64,000 nt of DNA from Drosophila miranda. Lineage: Eukaryota > Arthropoda > Insecta > Diptera > Drosophilidae. Position numbers and translations under genes: made by a program. Of this stretch, positions 1 through 13,800 are shown piece by piece. Location of the stretch: the NCBI RefSeq assembly GCF_003369915.1, contig NC_046675.1:30442001-30506000 (forward strand), in the 5' to 3' direction. Position 1 is the first letter of the stretch, and every line of letters begins with the position of its first letter. Below the pieces are notes generated by a model. That model did no database searches, was not told the DNA's origin, and worked only from the letters and a program-made list of their open reading frames with translations.

Positions 1-351
1 GATTTAGATATGATTTCTATAAATTCAAATCAAATCTAAAGCAGTTGAGGCAGTACCACCGATAACTATACGCGCACATGGCAATCAGCTTTGGTCTGTA
101 TGCAGTGCGCGTGTAGTTGTCTGGTCACACTAGATATCGATAGGCGCACAAAAATGATTTAATTACAATAATTACGAGCAATTATTAAGCATTAAAAATT
201 GAACAGCTAAATTTTGGCTGCTAAGATTATATTAAATCACTTTTGTAAGCCGTAATATTTGACGGAACATCAAAATGCAGCAATATGGTTTCCAATCCTT
301 GATGGAGAACGATTAACATATTATATGCCAAGGGGGAATTTCAGGGGGTAA

Positions 352-1836
352 CTTGAATTCGTCAGTATTGTTACGGAATATTTTGAAAATTCGACGGTAT
401 ATTTCGGTATTTTTCCGAGGGTCGATAAACTACATTTTCTCGATTTACAAACAGCTGTTGCAAAAAGGACACCAAAAACAACAACAACGGCGGAGGGTGC
501 AGCAGCTGGAAAACAGAAACAGCAGCCGCGTAACAAACGCGCAAGCAACAAACAATTGTTAAAAAGTGATAAACCAAAGCCGAAAGCAGGCAAACACCAG
601 CGTCAACAGCGTGGCAGCAGCAGGCAGAGTCGCAGTGACGGGGCACTATCGGGGCAGTCTTCGCGTTGGTGCTCCATCGAGGCGCAGCTGAATGTGCTGG
701 ACGATCTGCTCTATTACTGCGATGAGGAGGCCGAACTGTATTTAGCCCAGCTCTACGAAAGGTACCAGCAGCTCATCTGCGACAAGAGCTCCAACAGTGA
801 GTACGAGTCGGGATCGACGGACTTTTGGAGCGACGCCTCTGACTCCGAAGACAATATGTCGCAGCAAAACAGTGCCGACGACGACGCCCTGTCCAGCACC
901 AGCGGGACGGGCAGCAACAGCACCCACAGCCTGGTTCCAGCCGCCCTGAAACGACGGGGCCATCAGCATCATCCCCGCTTCTCGGGCACACGGCGGCCCA
1001 ATGTGCCCAATGTCCAGGAGATACTGGCCGCTCTCTATCGCGGCGACTCCAAGGGGGTGCTCTCCAATCTGCGCGGTGAGGCTCAACCAGAGCCAGAACC
1101 CGAGAACGAGACACCCGTGGAGGCGCCTTCCACGCCGATTAGCCGCAGCACCCTAAGTCTTCCACTCACCGATTCGGTGACCAATTCCCTGGGCAGCAAC
1201 AGTCCCACGCCCACGGATGAGAGCAGCATTCAAGATGACAGTGCGGCCACACCCGTAACGGGAACCACAACAGCAACGGCAACGCCTTCAGGCCTTCCGG
1301 TGCCCCCCAACGGGAAGGAGAAGGAGGCCAAAACGTCCAGTGGCAAGAAAAAGAAGAGGGACAGAGGCGAAAAGTCCGAGAAGCGGGAAAGGGGCGAAAA
1401 GTCCGAGAAGAGTGATAGAGGCGACAAGTCGGAGAAGAGTGAAAAAGGTGAAAAGTCAGAGAGAAAGAAGAAGTCCTCCTCGTCATCGTCGGGCAAGCGC
1501 GAGCGCAGCAAGCGTCATGGACATGGAGCAGCCGGCACGAGTGCAATGGAGGCCAGCAGTGATAGCCTGGCCACCGATCTCAGTGCCGGGGCCATCGACG
1601 AGGGCATCGCACTGGGCGATGACGACGACACCCAGTCGGCCGAGTGGTCCAAATTGCGATGCACCAGCGAGGCGGCCGAGATTGTGGCGGAGCGCGAGGC
1701 ACGTCGGAACAAGGGACGGTGTGCGGACTATCCGGGTCTGGCCTTTGGACGTTCCATCTTCAGTTCGGACACCATGATGAAGTTCAATATCATCCGGAAC
1801 GAGCTGCACAACATCATGAATACACAACTAAAAAGG
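352..1836 (+). CDS. Tm1: Tm1 atypical N-terminal head exon (Tm1-I/C type)
   Basis: Long exon coding a low-complexity head that ends at donor AGG|GTAATT in phase 0, exactly the phase needed to join the common exon at 8577. In D. melanogaster such a head defines the atypical Tm1-I/C isoform, which links kinesin-1 to oskar mRNA; the assignment here rests on position, phase and composition. Near the start lies an ordered, acidic/aromatic stretch (bases 670-850), followed by Ser/Thr/Pro-rich sequence, a Lys/Ser/Asp/Glu repeat tract (1310-1500) and an ordered end around 1650-1836. The start is unresolved: the frame is open from after a TAA at 349-351, but the first in-frame ATG is at 856, after the ordered stretch. 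Either an upstream exon supplies the AUG or a non-AUG codon is used. Confidence 0.72.
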
Positions 1837-4800
1837 GTAATTAGCAGACGGGAGATCGATGGATCGATGGGAGTCTCTTTATATATTATCCACTAATCAC
1901 ATTTCTATATCTAATTCAAGCCAAAAGAAAAGAACGTCTTCCGTCCAACGATGTCTTCCGTCGGCTGTTCTTTGTAAAGTTTGGTTAGGTTCCGTCCCCT
2001 CTATCGTATCGCCTCTTTCTATCTATGATTGCTCCAATTTTTGTTGTTGCCTATCTCTCGTTTCCTTTGTTTCCTCGGTTCGCTCTTTGTATAATGTTGT
2101 TGTTTTTTTAGTTTTGTGTGGTTTGCACATTGCAAAGCGATTACGTCGTCTTTGTCGTCGACTTTGTTGCCTTCTTTTTTCGCGATATACCCTAGAAGAG
2201 GGTCCAACGTGCTGAGCAAGCTGTTTGCCAGGCAGAGAAATGGTATTTCTGATCCTATAAACCTCTGTAGATTCTTGTTTACCAGCAGCATGGGGTTCAT
2301 TGTCGGTTTCGTGTTAGGGTATCACATGTTTCGGATCCCCAATCTAACCTTAACCCTTTTGTGGTGATTTTCTTTAAGCCCTCTCCTCTTTCTCCGTCTC
2401 ATTTTCTTGCCCTTGCGTTAGGGAATCACATGGAATTTTCTGGTGGAACACTTTAATTCTTTCTACATATATATTGATTATGAATAGCTGGCCCGTCGCC
2501 TAGGAAATCATTTTCTGTCTTGGAGGCCCTCTTTCTGTGGTTTCGTCTTGTCATACGCACACACATGCAAATCTTGACCCACTTTGCACGTACTTATGCC
2601 TATTTCTTTCACCTTTTCTCTTGCCATTCCGATGGTCAGCATTTCGTTTGCATTTACCCCCCCCTGCATACATTGTACCACCCGTAGACTGAGAGCAGCA
2701 AAAGTATTTCAACAATTTCGTACGCAAACATGTTTGCTTAATTGCAGGCAATTGTTTAATTAGTTACGCAATTGCTCAAAATTAAACTAACGGTACCTGT
2801 TGCGCTCTGCCACACTAAACTCCCTCCGCCCCCATCTCAAAGAGAGAGAGAGAGAGAGATGGAGGGCCCTCTAAATGGTAGTGCGACTCCCCCGCCTATA
2901 TGGTGGTGGGTGGGGGTTTCGTTTCGGGTTCTATAACCATACTCTATGTGGTCTTGGCCCCAACCCAACCCCCATAAATGGCCGGCTACATGCTTCTACT
3001 ACAAATATCACTAAAAGGAAAACATTACCATCTATGGCCAAAGCATAGCGCAAATGCTGTACAAAGCCCGACTTGCCAATTTGGTGTACAAATTAATTAT
3101 TAAATGTTGATACGGGCTATGTACGTGTTCCCATAGCGAAGCCGAAGCCCCCGAACGACCTTCGATGCGACTGCGGCATTTACTTTTAATTTCTTTTCAA
3201 TGCCGCCTGGCTAAAAATGGACAGGCGCTCATTGTTAGCATTATCAACAATTACGCCATCGCCGAATAGGGATGAGAGTTTGAGAATACAGACTTAATTG
3301 CCAGCAACAGGTGGGTGAACGAGAACGAACCCTCGGGGGCATAGAACTTTTTCAAATTCAAAACTTCCCGATATGATATCGATATCGTGTGGGGGGACAA
3401 TCGCCGGAAAGAGAACCTGTCCGATTAGTCATTACGCTCTCACGCTTACGTTGTTTGCTTGCGTGTTGATAAGCCTGATAAAGCACCGGCATTGTAGTTT
3501 TTTTCATACAATTAGCTTGTGGATAGACAGGGGAGGAAAAGGCAGGGGCGTTGCGTTGGCAAAGGCACACACACGCAGCTGTATGTTCGAATGTCTGTAT
3601 GTGTGCAGCTAGAGAGTACTACCTGATTACTCATTTCGAGCCTAAATGGAGATTGTCTTTGACATGGGCATAATTTTGCATAATATTATTTGCATAGAAA
3701 TAGCAAAAATCTGAAATATTTCTTCACTAATTAATGCCAAACAACAACAAACATGTCGACAGAATTTTAGCGGCTTTTAACAGGTTTTCCAGCGGCACAC
3801 CAACACACACAAAGTCGCTCCGCTCTTGAGCACACACCAGCATACAGTTTAGGCGAGGCAGACGACGCACCAGTTATCTCTGTCACACCAATGTTCTCAT
3901 CGCTTCAAAAGGCATGTCAGCAGCGCTGCCAACGGCGCGCTCGACTCATGCATTTTCGCTCTCTCAAACGTGGTGGTTTCCTCTCTTTTTCATCTTACTG
4001 GTTCATTCGTAAGTGAACTAAGTCGTTCTTCTAGTTCTTTTTTGTCTCGTTCGTTCACTCCAATTCAGCCGAGAGAGAGAGAGATTACTTGTTTGATTGA
4101 GTGATTTTCCCATACAAAACACAATCGCGCTCAAAACCAACGCAACTCGAATCCAACTCCGACTTGAGCGCCTTTTTCCCACTCAATGAATGTCATCGTT
4201 CTCTCGTTCTTCTCCTCGACACACCAGTTGTCTCTGTCGCACACCACCACTGTCAAACCCCACCACCGCTTCGAAAGGCATGCCAAGTGTTTAACGGATC
4301 ATTTCCAATTTGTTGTTCGAGTCGCGTCGGTCTTCTCTGTTTTGTGTGTCGTCGACTTGTGTGTGTTTTTCGCTACCAAATAGCAAATATTAAATATTTA
4401 TTCGTTATTTATTCTACTACTATATTGTGTGCCAGTTAAAGTCCCTAAAACCAGCTTACGCTGCCTTGAAAGCCATCGCAAGCGAGAGAAAAAGCAGTCG
4501 AAGAGAAAGAAGAAAAAAACCGGTGGTTTTTTCTTCATTGCGTGTGTGTGAGTGTTCGTTCCATTCTCCGTGCGTGTGTTGGTGTGTGTTCTTCAAATTG
4601 TAAAATTATATATTTTTGGTGCTGCCATACCACCAGAAAGCAACTGTTGAAATTATAACAGTAAAAGGCGAAAAAGGCCAATATCAAGTGTGCTTCAGTG
4701 CCCGGCTTCCCTGCCAACGCAAAGTCCAAGTGTCCAAACGAAACACCTACAACCAAACTAAAAATGACGACCAGCATTCCACAAGGCACTCTCCTGGACG

Positions 4801-7800
4801 TGCTCAAGAAGAAAATGCGTCAGACCAAAGAAGAAATGGAAAAGTATAAAGATGAGTGCGAGGAGTACCAAAAGCGCTTGCAACTCGAAGTGGTTCGCCG
4901 CGAAGAAGTAAGCCAGCCTTCCATTTCCCTATTAGTTCTACAGAATTTAGTGGAAATTTAGCTATCTTTGGTATGGTTTAAATACTGCGTGACCTGTCTT
5001 ATAAATTTTGCATAAATCCTACCTGTGGAAAAAAGATAGTTAACCATTTCTCTCACACACTCTCTCAGAGCAAGAGAGAGACGAGAGCTCTCCCCTGTGT
5101 GTGTGTGTGTGTGTTCTTGTGGGAGCGAGATAACCGCAAGTGTCGCGACAGGCTTCTCGCTCGCATGAGTTCCAGAGAGCGACTTTTTGGTTCTGGCCTC
5201 TCCCGTTGATTCTGTTGTTGTTTTCCCCCCTGCCTTTTGTTGTTACTCTTTTGAAAGAAATTTTAGGCAAATTGAATTGTTGAGACACAGGGTGGTTCGT
5301 GTCCGTGCAGCACCACTATTGTTCTTCCTCTTGTTCCTTATTGTGTCACTTCTTTTTCGTTTTGGGGTTAACTGTTGTTATCTGTGAGACGAAATTCATT
5401 CACCTTTCAAATTGTATGTTATCTCTCTCGCTTCACGGCACATAGCGCAACATTAGCATACACCTCACAATCACACACACTGACACTGACACGCATTTAC
5501 ATAAGGCAAAAAAAAGAAGAGAAAAGAAATCTTTTGCTTTCTCAGCGACAAAAAAATAAAAACCGGCTCAAAGCTGAAGAAGCAGCAACGGCAGCAGCCG
5601 CAAAGTGGCAGCCACATCGTTTAGCTAGCGGTGTTCTAAATTCGATTAATTATGATCAATAAATGGTTGGATTCTCTTAATTCTTTTTTTTTCATTTTGT
5701 TCTTAATTCGATTCTAATTAGACAATTGAGAGAGCAAATGCCGCAAGCAATTTCTGTAGGGCTCCTTGGTACCCGTATAAGTGTGTGTGTGTGTGTGTGT
5801 GTACGAAATCACAGAGAGTGTGACAGCATTTGTTGACGTCATGTTTTTTGGCGGCTTAGGACTGTGTTCCAGGAACTTTTGGATGAATTTTAAAACCAAT
5901 ACAATTGCCTTCGGCGGGGAGTCATTTGTTCACTTTTCGCTTCCACGCTGCCAGCAAGTGATTGACGTTTGGTTTCCCCTTTCTGAAATGTAAAACAAAA
6001 ACATAATTTGCTTTTGTTGTTGCTTTTCTATACAATGAATGCTTTTCAATGTCATTCGATGGCAGAGCGAGTCGCCCTCCCTCTCATCTAGTGTTTCCCT
6101 CCTTGCGCAGTCTTCCTTTCTCCCCTCTTTTGTGTCCCTCTGTCCTGCAATTGAACGTTGATAATTTCAATGCGCTTTTGTGACAAATTGGTTTTGATTC
6201 ATGCTCCCTGTCCCCCTGCCCCCTGTCACTGCATGCCTATGTGTGTGTGTGTATTCCGTAATTTAGAGATTACAATACATGATGCCATGGGCTGACTGGG
6301 GTATCAAGAGAGAAGCAAAGCAAGCACACACCCTCTCACGATGGCCACCGAAAAAACCACTTCATGCCTGAGAGAGCGTCCATCGTCTTTAACCGTTTTT
6401 CTTGGTGATTTACATTTTCATGGCGTTACTTTTTCGGTTCATAATTAAAAATGCATCATCAAAATGGATACACACAAACACACACATTGGCATACGCACA
6501 CGCCCTGCGCAGCGCTCCACAAAATTTTTATTGTTTTATATACATATCGTTGCCAAGGCAATTTCTGAAAATAAAACTAAAACAAATGGAATACTCCCCG
6601 ATTCCAAGGTGTGTGTGTGACTAAGCCGTCAAAAATTCATTGGCGTGTACCATTTCTCAGCCCCGTAGCTGGTTTTGCATGCTCATGGCTTTTGAATTTG
6701 GCTAAGATCGGTTATTTTTGTTGTTTTGTATTTTATTTTTAATTTTTTTGCATTTTGCCGGTCATTTCTCATAAATTCCACAACAATGGGGGCCGGGGCC
6801 ACTGCTCTCCAACTTTAAAACTTGTTCTGTCTCCCGCTTTTCTTTGGCCTCTTATTCTTCTTCTACTTCTCTTTTTGTTGCTGTTAATAAAGCGCTTAAT
6901 CTTCAATACATTTTGTTAATGAGTTCAAAAATAGAGGGGGATAGCGAGACGGCCACAACAGCTTGCTCTCTCTCTCCCTATCCAACTCCCAACTGTGTGC
7001 AAGCTCTTCTCTTTCGCGCCCATGGCTGCTGCCAACAACTCCCGCTACAAAACGAAACCCAACTGGAGTTGACTTTGTAAGCACTGGCTAAACGAGACAG
7101 CAGCTGATTTGCAGAAATGCCTATGCACTCATTTTGCCCAAGAAAGCTCTTCACTGAGTGATGATCGAGTAATCAGAAAGCCTCGTTTAGCCAGTACTTT
7201 ACTGTGCTTTTTCGATGTTTTCCTTCCTTCGTTTCTGGTGGTTTTGTTGTTTTTGGCATTTTTCGTTGTCTCTGTGGCGGGGACGCTCTCCTCTCCACTC
7301 CTCTCTGGTGCTTCATCAACGGTTTGTTGTATGACTTTCGGTGTTTGGAAAGCTACGCGCTCTGCCTGCTCAAGCTCCCCCAATTCGAAATGCTTTTTAT
7401 CGTTTAACGTACATGTGTGTGTATGTGTGTTTTGTATGCTGCCGCTGTTTGGGATGATGACGTAAGCCAACACAACACGGTTGGTTCCAATTCATAATCA
7501 CACGATACTTTTACGACTCGTGAGAGAGGGAGAGGGAGAGAGAGAGAGCGCGAGGGGTTCTAAGCGTCATCCAATCAGTCAATTGGTCATTCAGTCATTC
7601 CATCATTACGGCATGTACATATCAGTAGCTCTCTATCTATGTCCGACCATAACAGTCACATTGGACATGGACATGGGGACTGGACTGCCTTGTCCAATTG
7701 CTCTTGCCGTTTTTGATCAAAAAGTTTGTTGCTTTTGCTTGATGTTTCTGTTGTTTTTGTTTTTTATACTTTTTTCACCATTTTTGGGCGTGTGCTCGGC

Positions 7801-10800
7801 TGCTCACATTTTCGCTTTTCATCGTTCGAACCAAAACTCCTCTATATGGCCACAAATTTTTCAATGTCGAATATTTTCCGTTCTTTAATGGGTATATAAT
7901 TTCGAGTCGTGTCGTCTTGCGTATTGTGGGAAAAACTCTCATCAATATTTTCCATAGGATGACGTCAGGGCCTGAGGCTTGAATTGGCTTCTTTTGGACC
8001 AACATATCGGTTTCATCGGTGTGCTGTTGAACTTCGCTTGACACCTGGGTATTGATTACTTTTGGCCAAACAAATTTTTTTTTGCGTGCTTTAGGGCGTC
8101 GGCACTGGGTTTGACCTTGCAACATGCCAGAAGACAGCGTAAGACGGAAAACGGAAAAAGAATGGAATTTCTATTTACAGGTGGAAGGCAATATGTGGAA
8201 ACACCGGTCGACTTTTAGGGCAAATAAACTAATTTAAAGAATGCAAAATTATTGGGTTTCTTAGGCTTAAAAAGAGAGCGCAAAAAACAGGATTTACCAT
8301 ACCAAAGATAGCAAAGTTTTCTATATAGAATTTATGTGTATTTCTTGTAGATATTTACCATACCAAAGATGGCAACGATTTGAATAGCAATTTATGTGTA
8401 TTTCTTAAACAAAAGCAGAACCAAAACCAGCATAAATTTTATAGTCTATTTAATATCCAATTTCCTAAGTTTAGCTTTGTAAGAAGTAAATTACTTGATA
8501 AGTTTATAGCTAATAAATGCTTTGTTGTATGTATATGCTATATTTGGTTCGTACGAACATATATATTGTCTTATAGGCCGAATCTGAGGTTGCTGCTCTG
8601 AACCGTCGCATTCAGTTGCTCGAAGAAGACTTGGAGCGCTCTGAGGAGCGTCTGGGTTCCGCCACAGCCAAGCTGTCGGAAGCCTCTCAGGCCGCCGATG
8701 AGAGCGAACGGTTAGTACATTTGTTACCATATATCCATATCCCTATCCTATTCCCCCATCCCCCCCTCTATATATGATATATGATGTATAATTATAATAA
8801 TTTATAAGTTTACAGCATAAAATATCCAAGTTCAAGTTATATTTATCCTATCCACATATATATCTATTATAATATGATGCATTTAGGATACGAAAAGCGC
8901 TTGAGAATCGCACAAATATGGAAGATGACAAAGTGGCTCTCTTGGAGAACCAATTAGCACAAGCAAAATTAATTGCAGAAGAAGCCGATAAGAAATACGA
9001 AGAGGTATAGTCATCATATCCAACCATCTATCCACGGAAGAGAGTCTTCTATGCTCTCTCTGTATCTTTTCGTTAGGGCTTTAGGGTTATTAGGTTTTCC
9101 ATTGAGGTTAGGTTCTAGGTTCTGTTTTCACTTTAGGTCAACATTTTTGCGTTTACTAATTAGGTTTTGGGTCTATATATATGCGCTCTCTTTAACAACA
9201 ATTAATATGAATCATTATAATAATAATGATGATATATGTATCTAAGTTAGTTCTTAAGAAACTTTTTTGTAAACAGCATTTAGTTGTCGTCGACCCACCG
9301 TTGGAACTGCTGCATCTGCTCTATGGATGATTTTGTATAAATATTGTAAAATTTATGGACAAAGGCATGTCCTACATAAGCTTTATGGTAGTCTATTAGT
9401 CAAAATGGCTGTTTAAATAATTATGTCTGTACAAAAACACCCCCCTCCCCCCCACGAATGTTTTGTAATGTGTGTTTGGAGAAGCTAAAACAATGATTTA
9501 TGACATTCAAACACTTTCCAACTTTCCAAGTTCTTTGATCTGGATCAATAGCACCTGATCTAGACCAGTCCGTTAGAGCTTAAAATACCACTAGTTCCAT
9601 TAGCAACATTTACCACATTTGTGGATGATATTTTTGCTTTCATTCCAGTCATTCCATCGTAAAATCTTTCTATTAAAGATTTCCCTAAAAGAAAAAGCAC
9701 TCCATTGTCTTAGCTTCTTCATGTACTCCTGCCCCTATGTAATCCCCTGTTAAATATCCGAAACTTTAAAACTCAACTGGCAACAACCAAATTTTTGTCT
9801 CTCTTTTTACAACAACTACAACAACAAAACAACAACTATAACTGAACCACGACATCAACAATCCATTTAAAACAAACAAAAATCAATCAATCTATCTATC
9901 TGTGAACCTCAACTGTGTTGTAAACCATCTGTTTGTCATAACAACAACAAAAACAACAAAACCACCAACAACCAACTACAACAACAACTTTAACGTTTAA
10001 CAACAACAACAACACTATCGAACACCCAACGATGTGGATGATGACGTCGAATGATTCGATTCACACTCTTCTATCTATCCTTTGGGGCTGTACCAAAAAA
10101 ATTCGATTCTTCCAATGGCGGAATGAATGAAAAAAAAACTTAAATCATCGCTAACCACTTGGTCACTGTCTTCTATGGGCTTGGTCGCCGTCGTAACCGC
10201 AAAACACACACAACAATGTGGACTATATATATATATATATATGTATATTCAATAAAAAATATATATAGTGCTCGCAAGATTCTTGAGAATCGCGCCCTTG
10301 CCGATGAAGAACGCATGGACGCTCTCGAGAATCAGCTGAAGGAAGCGCGTTTCCTTGCTGAGGAGGCTGACAAGAAATACGATGAGGTGCAGCTAAAAAC
10401 CAATTTATCTTCTATTTCTAATTTAATAAGCAATAATAATAATAACAACAACAACAACCAGAACAACAACAGTAACAGTAACAATACTATCGATACCAAT
10501 GCTAATGCTAATAACAATGGCACCAACAACAATAACGCATCCAGAACTATTGCATCTGCTGCTGTTGGTGAAGCGAAGATCACTTCCACTTTATCCTCCA
10601 CAAGTCCCAGCCACGACCATGAACACATCAACAACAACAACAACAGTCCACCACCAAACAATGATACTTGATTTTTGGTTCCTTTGCCAAAGGATCGAAA
10701 GAAAAACAAAAACAAAAGGAACGTAAACCCCCTTCAAGGAGGGGGTTCTGTCTGTCCCATAATACTTGGCACAGGAATCAACTATCGAGTGTAGATGTAA

Positions 10801-13800
10801 AACTTGTGCTTAAAAATCGATTCAATGATGACGATGATGAACGAATGATGCTTGAAGGGCAGCTATAGCTATAGGAATCCAAGGCATGCAACGCCTGCCC
10901 GTTGCCTCACAATATATATGCAATATAAATATGTGTATTAGTCGATGTACATACAATCCAATGAGATGTTTGATGAACAAATGATGAAGCCTAATATCAT
11001 CGCTCCTCCCGACGGGGAGTGCCGCCCACAAGTGTGTCTTTTATTTTGTAAATTATGTTAAATGTTAAGCGATCCAAGTGTACTTTTGTTATCGTCCCTG
11101 TACTAGAGATTTATACACAAAAAAAGTGTTCTCTAATATAATGATATTGGAGCTTAAAAAGCATATATTTCAATTATACAAAATTGTCATTTGATTTATA
11201 TTTCTATTGCAAAAAGCAACAACTGTAAAGATTATTTAATTTAATTTCAAAATTATATTATTATATAAATTACTAAAAAAAACCACCCAAAAAAAAAAAA
11301 ACAATTAATATTTCCTTTAATAATTTTTGATTTAATATTTTTGCAAATTTAAAGTTTATATAACAATTATATACAAATACAACAAAATATATATATATTA
11401 TAAAATACATATATGAATGCAGCATAAAAAACTAACTTTTGAACTTTTTTGGGAGCAGATAATGTTTTACTCTTACGATTTGTTGTACATTTTCTTGAGG
11501 CAGGTTTTGGCCACTGAAAGATGAAGGTTTAGGGATGAAATATGATATAGATGAAATATAGAAGTTGGAAATCTCTGCAGCTGAAACAGAATTTGAAGTA
11601 ATGCTTTAAACGATTATTTAGGAGCCTTTCTTTGAAACAAATATTACAGATTATTGCTTATGGAACTATGCTGCTATGCCATGATTTTACAGGAACTCTA
11701 TTTGCTTTAGAGGAGAGCTTGAACATGCTTAATTTTACAGGAAATTGGAGAGAACAAAGGAAGTTCCTGGGTGCCAAAAATATATATGGAACTGCCTCAA
11801 ACGATTCAATCGACATATATATACTAAAAGAGGATACGTTTTATCTATGAATTGCCAAGAATATGCGTATGGAATCTTTGTACTTATTGTCAAGATTCTT
11901 CTTTCAAGAGTTACAAGAGAGATTCTTGTAAATCCTTCTATAAACTCGAGTATTCTTCGAAAAATGATATGTCTGACCATTCTGCAGATCTTTCTATGGG
12001 CCTTATCTCCAGGCCTTGAACAATCCAGAAGGCTCTGCCCTACAAAACATTCCAATACTTCTTCAACGATCCTTCGCTAATCTTCAGTAATCCTTGGCAT
12101 CAAAGAATATTTTTTTTCTCTCCATTCTCAAGGAGAACCCTCTTGTGTTTTTTTGCTTACGTGTTTCGCACGTCAGTCGCCAGAAATCGATAAAATAAAG
12201 CAATTGTTAACTGATACACGGCCATTGCCTGCAGATAAGCCCCGTGTCTACGTCCTCACTTTTTTCCTTATCTTTCGCCGGAAAACTAAGGCAAAGAAGA
12301 ACTGGCAAAGAGAGAGCGAAAGAGTTTGTTTAACTGAAAACTTTGATAAGAGAAGGCCGCTCCCCAAATATGGGGGGATTGTGCTCGACAGCAGCCCATT
12401 GAGGCCCCATGACATAAGCGGCTAAAAACCCTCTGTAACTGTTGCCAAAACGATCGATGATGAATCCAAAACGTAATGCTGCACCACTTGACCCTCGCTC
12501 TGAAGGGGCGAGAGAGAGAGTGGCCACTCAAAAGAGTGAATCAACGGCAAGAAATGTGCGTGGATCGCCCTCTCCACATCGTATCTTTTTCTGTTTAAAA
12601 ATCTGACGACACTTTTTAGTAGTTACCTTGCATTTACTTTTTCATGATTCACGATTCATTTGGTGGTTCCCTCACTTCCCTCTGGAGACTAAATATTTGC
12701 ATACGTCAAAGCAGGAAATTGGCTCATTTTGTTGGCAAATAGCCCCTAGATTGGTTAAACGATTTCCGCCTTTCTCAAAAGAAGCATCTTTTGGCCAAAA
12801 GGCTGCCAAATAAAGCTGTTGTAATGTTCAGCTTCAGTCGGTTATGATTTCCTCTAAATAAATGAGTTTTCATAGTTATGATTATGTGATGTAGGGGGTG
12901 ATGTTTCAGGAAATTGCTTTAAGCTTTGATATCTGAAAGATTTTGAATTTAATTTCCTTTGGCAAAGGTTAACCCAAGAAAAATACTGTCAAAGAACTCT
13001 TTTTAGGGGGGAAAGGAAATACCCAACTGTTGGGAATTTACTCATAGGGAAAACTATCCAAAAAATCCCCTAAGAAATGTACAACAACATCGAGAAGGTA
13101 TAAACAAAATCGAATCCACTACCAGATATCCTTTTTTTTCCATATAATATCTCAAAGATCAAACTATAACTTTAGTACACCTTTGGATCGTATGATATAA
13201 AAGACACACACGCGTAAAGCACAAGTTTTATAGGAAATCAAACCGAAAACACAACAAAATAACAATAAAATTAAACAATTTGTTTTGTTAATTACTAAAT
13301 TAGACATTAAGGCGATACATTAAAAACATATACATTCAAACATTCAAAGAACATACAAATCTAACCATTAAATCATTCTAATGCTTTATGTTTTTCTCAA
13401 CTAAAAAAACTTGTAAAACCCAAACATCAAATTTAATACATTTTCTATATGTTCTCCTGTGTATCCTGTATATGCCATACAAAACTTCTTGTATTATATC
13501 AAACCAACACTCAATCAATCGAATCGAATTGAATTGTAAATGAATTGTCTATGAGAAAAGGTTGCCCGTAAATTGGCGATGGTTGAAGCTGATTTGGAGC
13601 GTGCCGAAGAACGTGCCGAACAGGGTGAAAAGTACGTTTTAAGTTTCAATTTATATCAAATAAACGTTAAATATGTTACAAAAATGTTTCCTGTTTCTAA
13701 TATTTAATGAAAAACAATGTTGAAATTGCCGCAAACCTAACCTCAAAAGCTGTTTATTGCATATTACATACATATTTCCCCCTTTTTACATTTTTCAGTT

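Larger units (their letters stand above)
4908..8576 (+). other. Large Tm1 intron with candidate RNA-pairing elements
   Basis: 3.67-kb intron between the cytoskeletal head and the common exon. No exon with coding features was found. Contents: GT runs near 5099 and 5781, a 126-nt nested inverted repeat at 7077-7202, a 17-nt motif at 4961-4977, and two copies of its complement at 8296-8312 and 8357-8373 within a tandem duplication. Confidence 0.6.

Noticed and set aside
11632-12813. Short frames in the large Tm1 intron after exon 4b
   Set aside because: AT-rich with random residue composition and no splice context, so probably chance.
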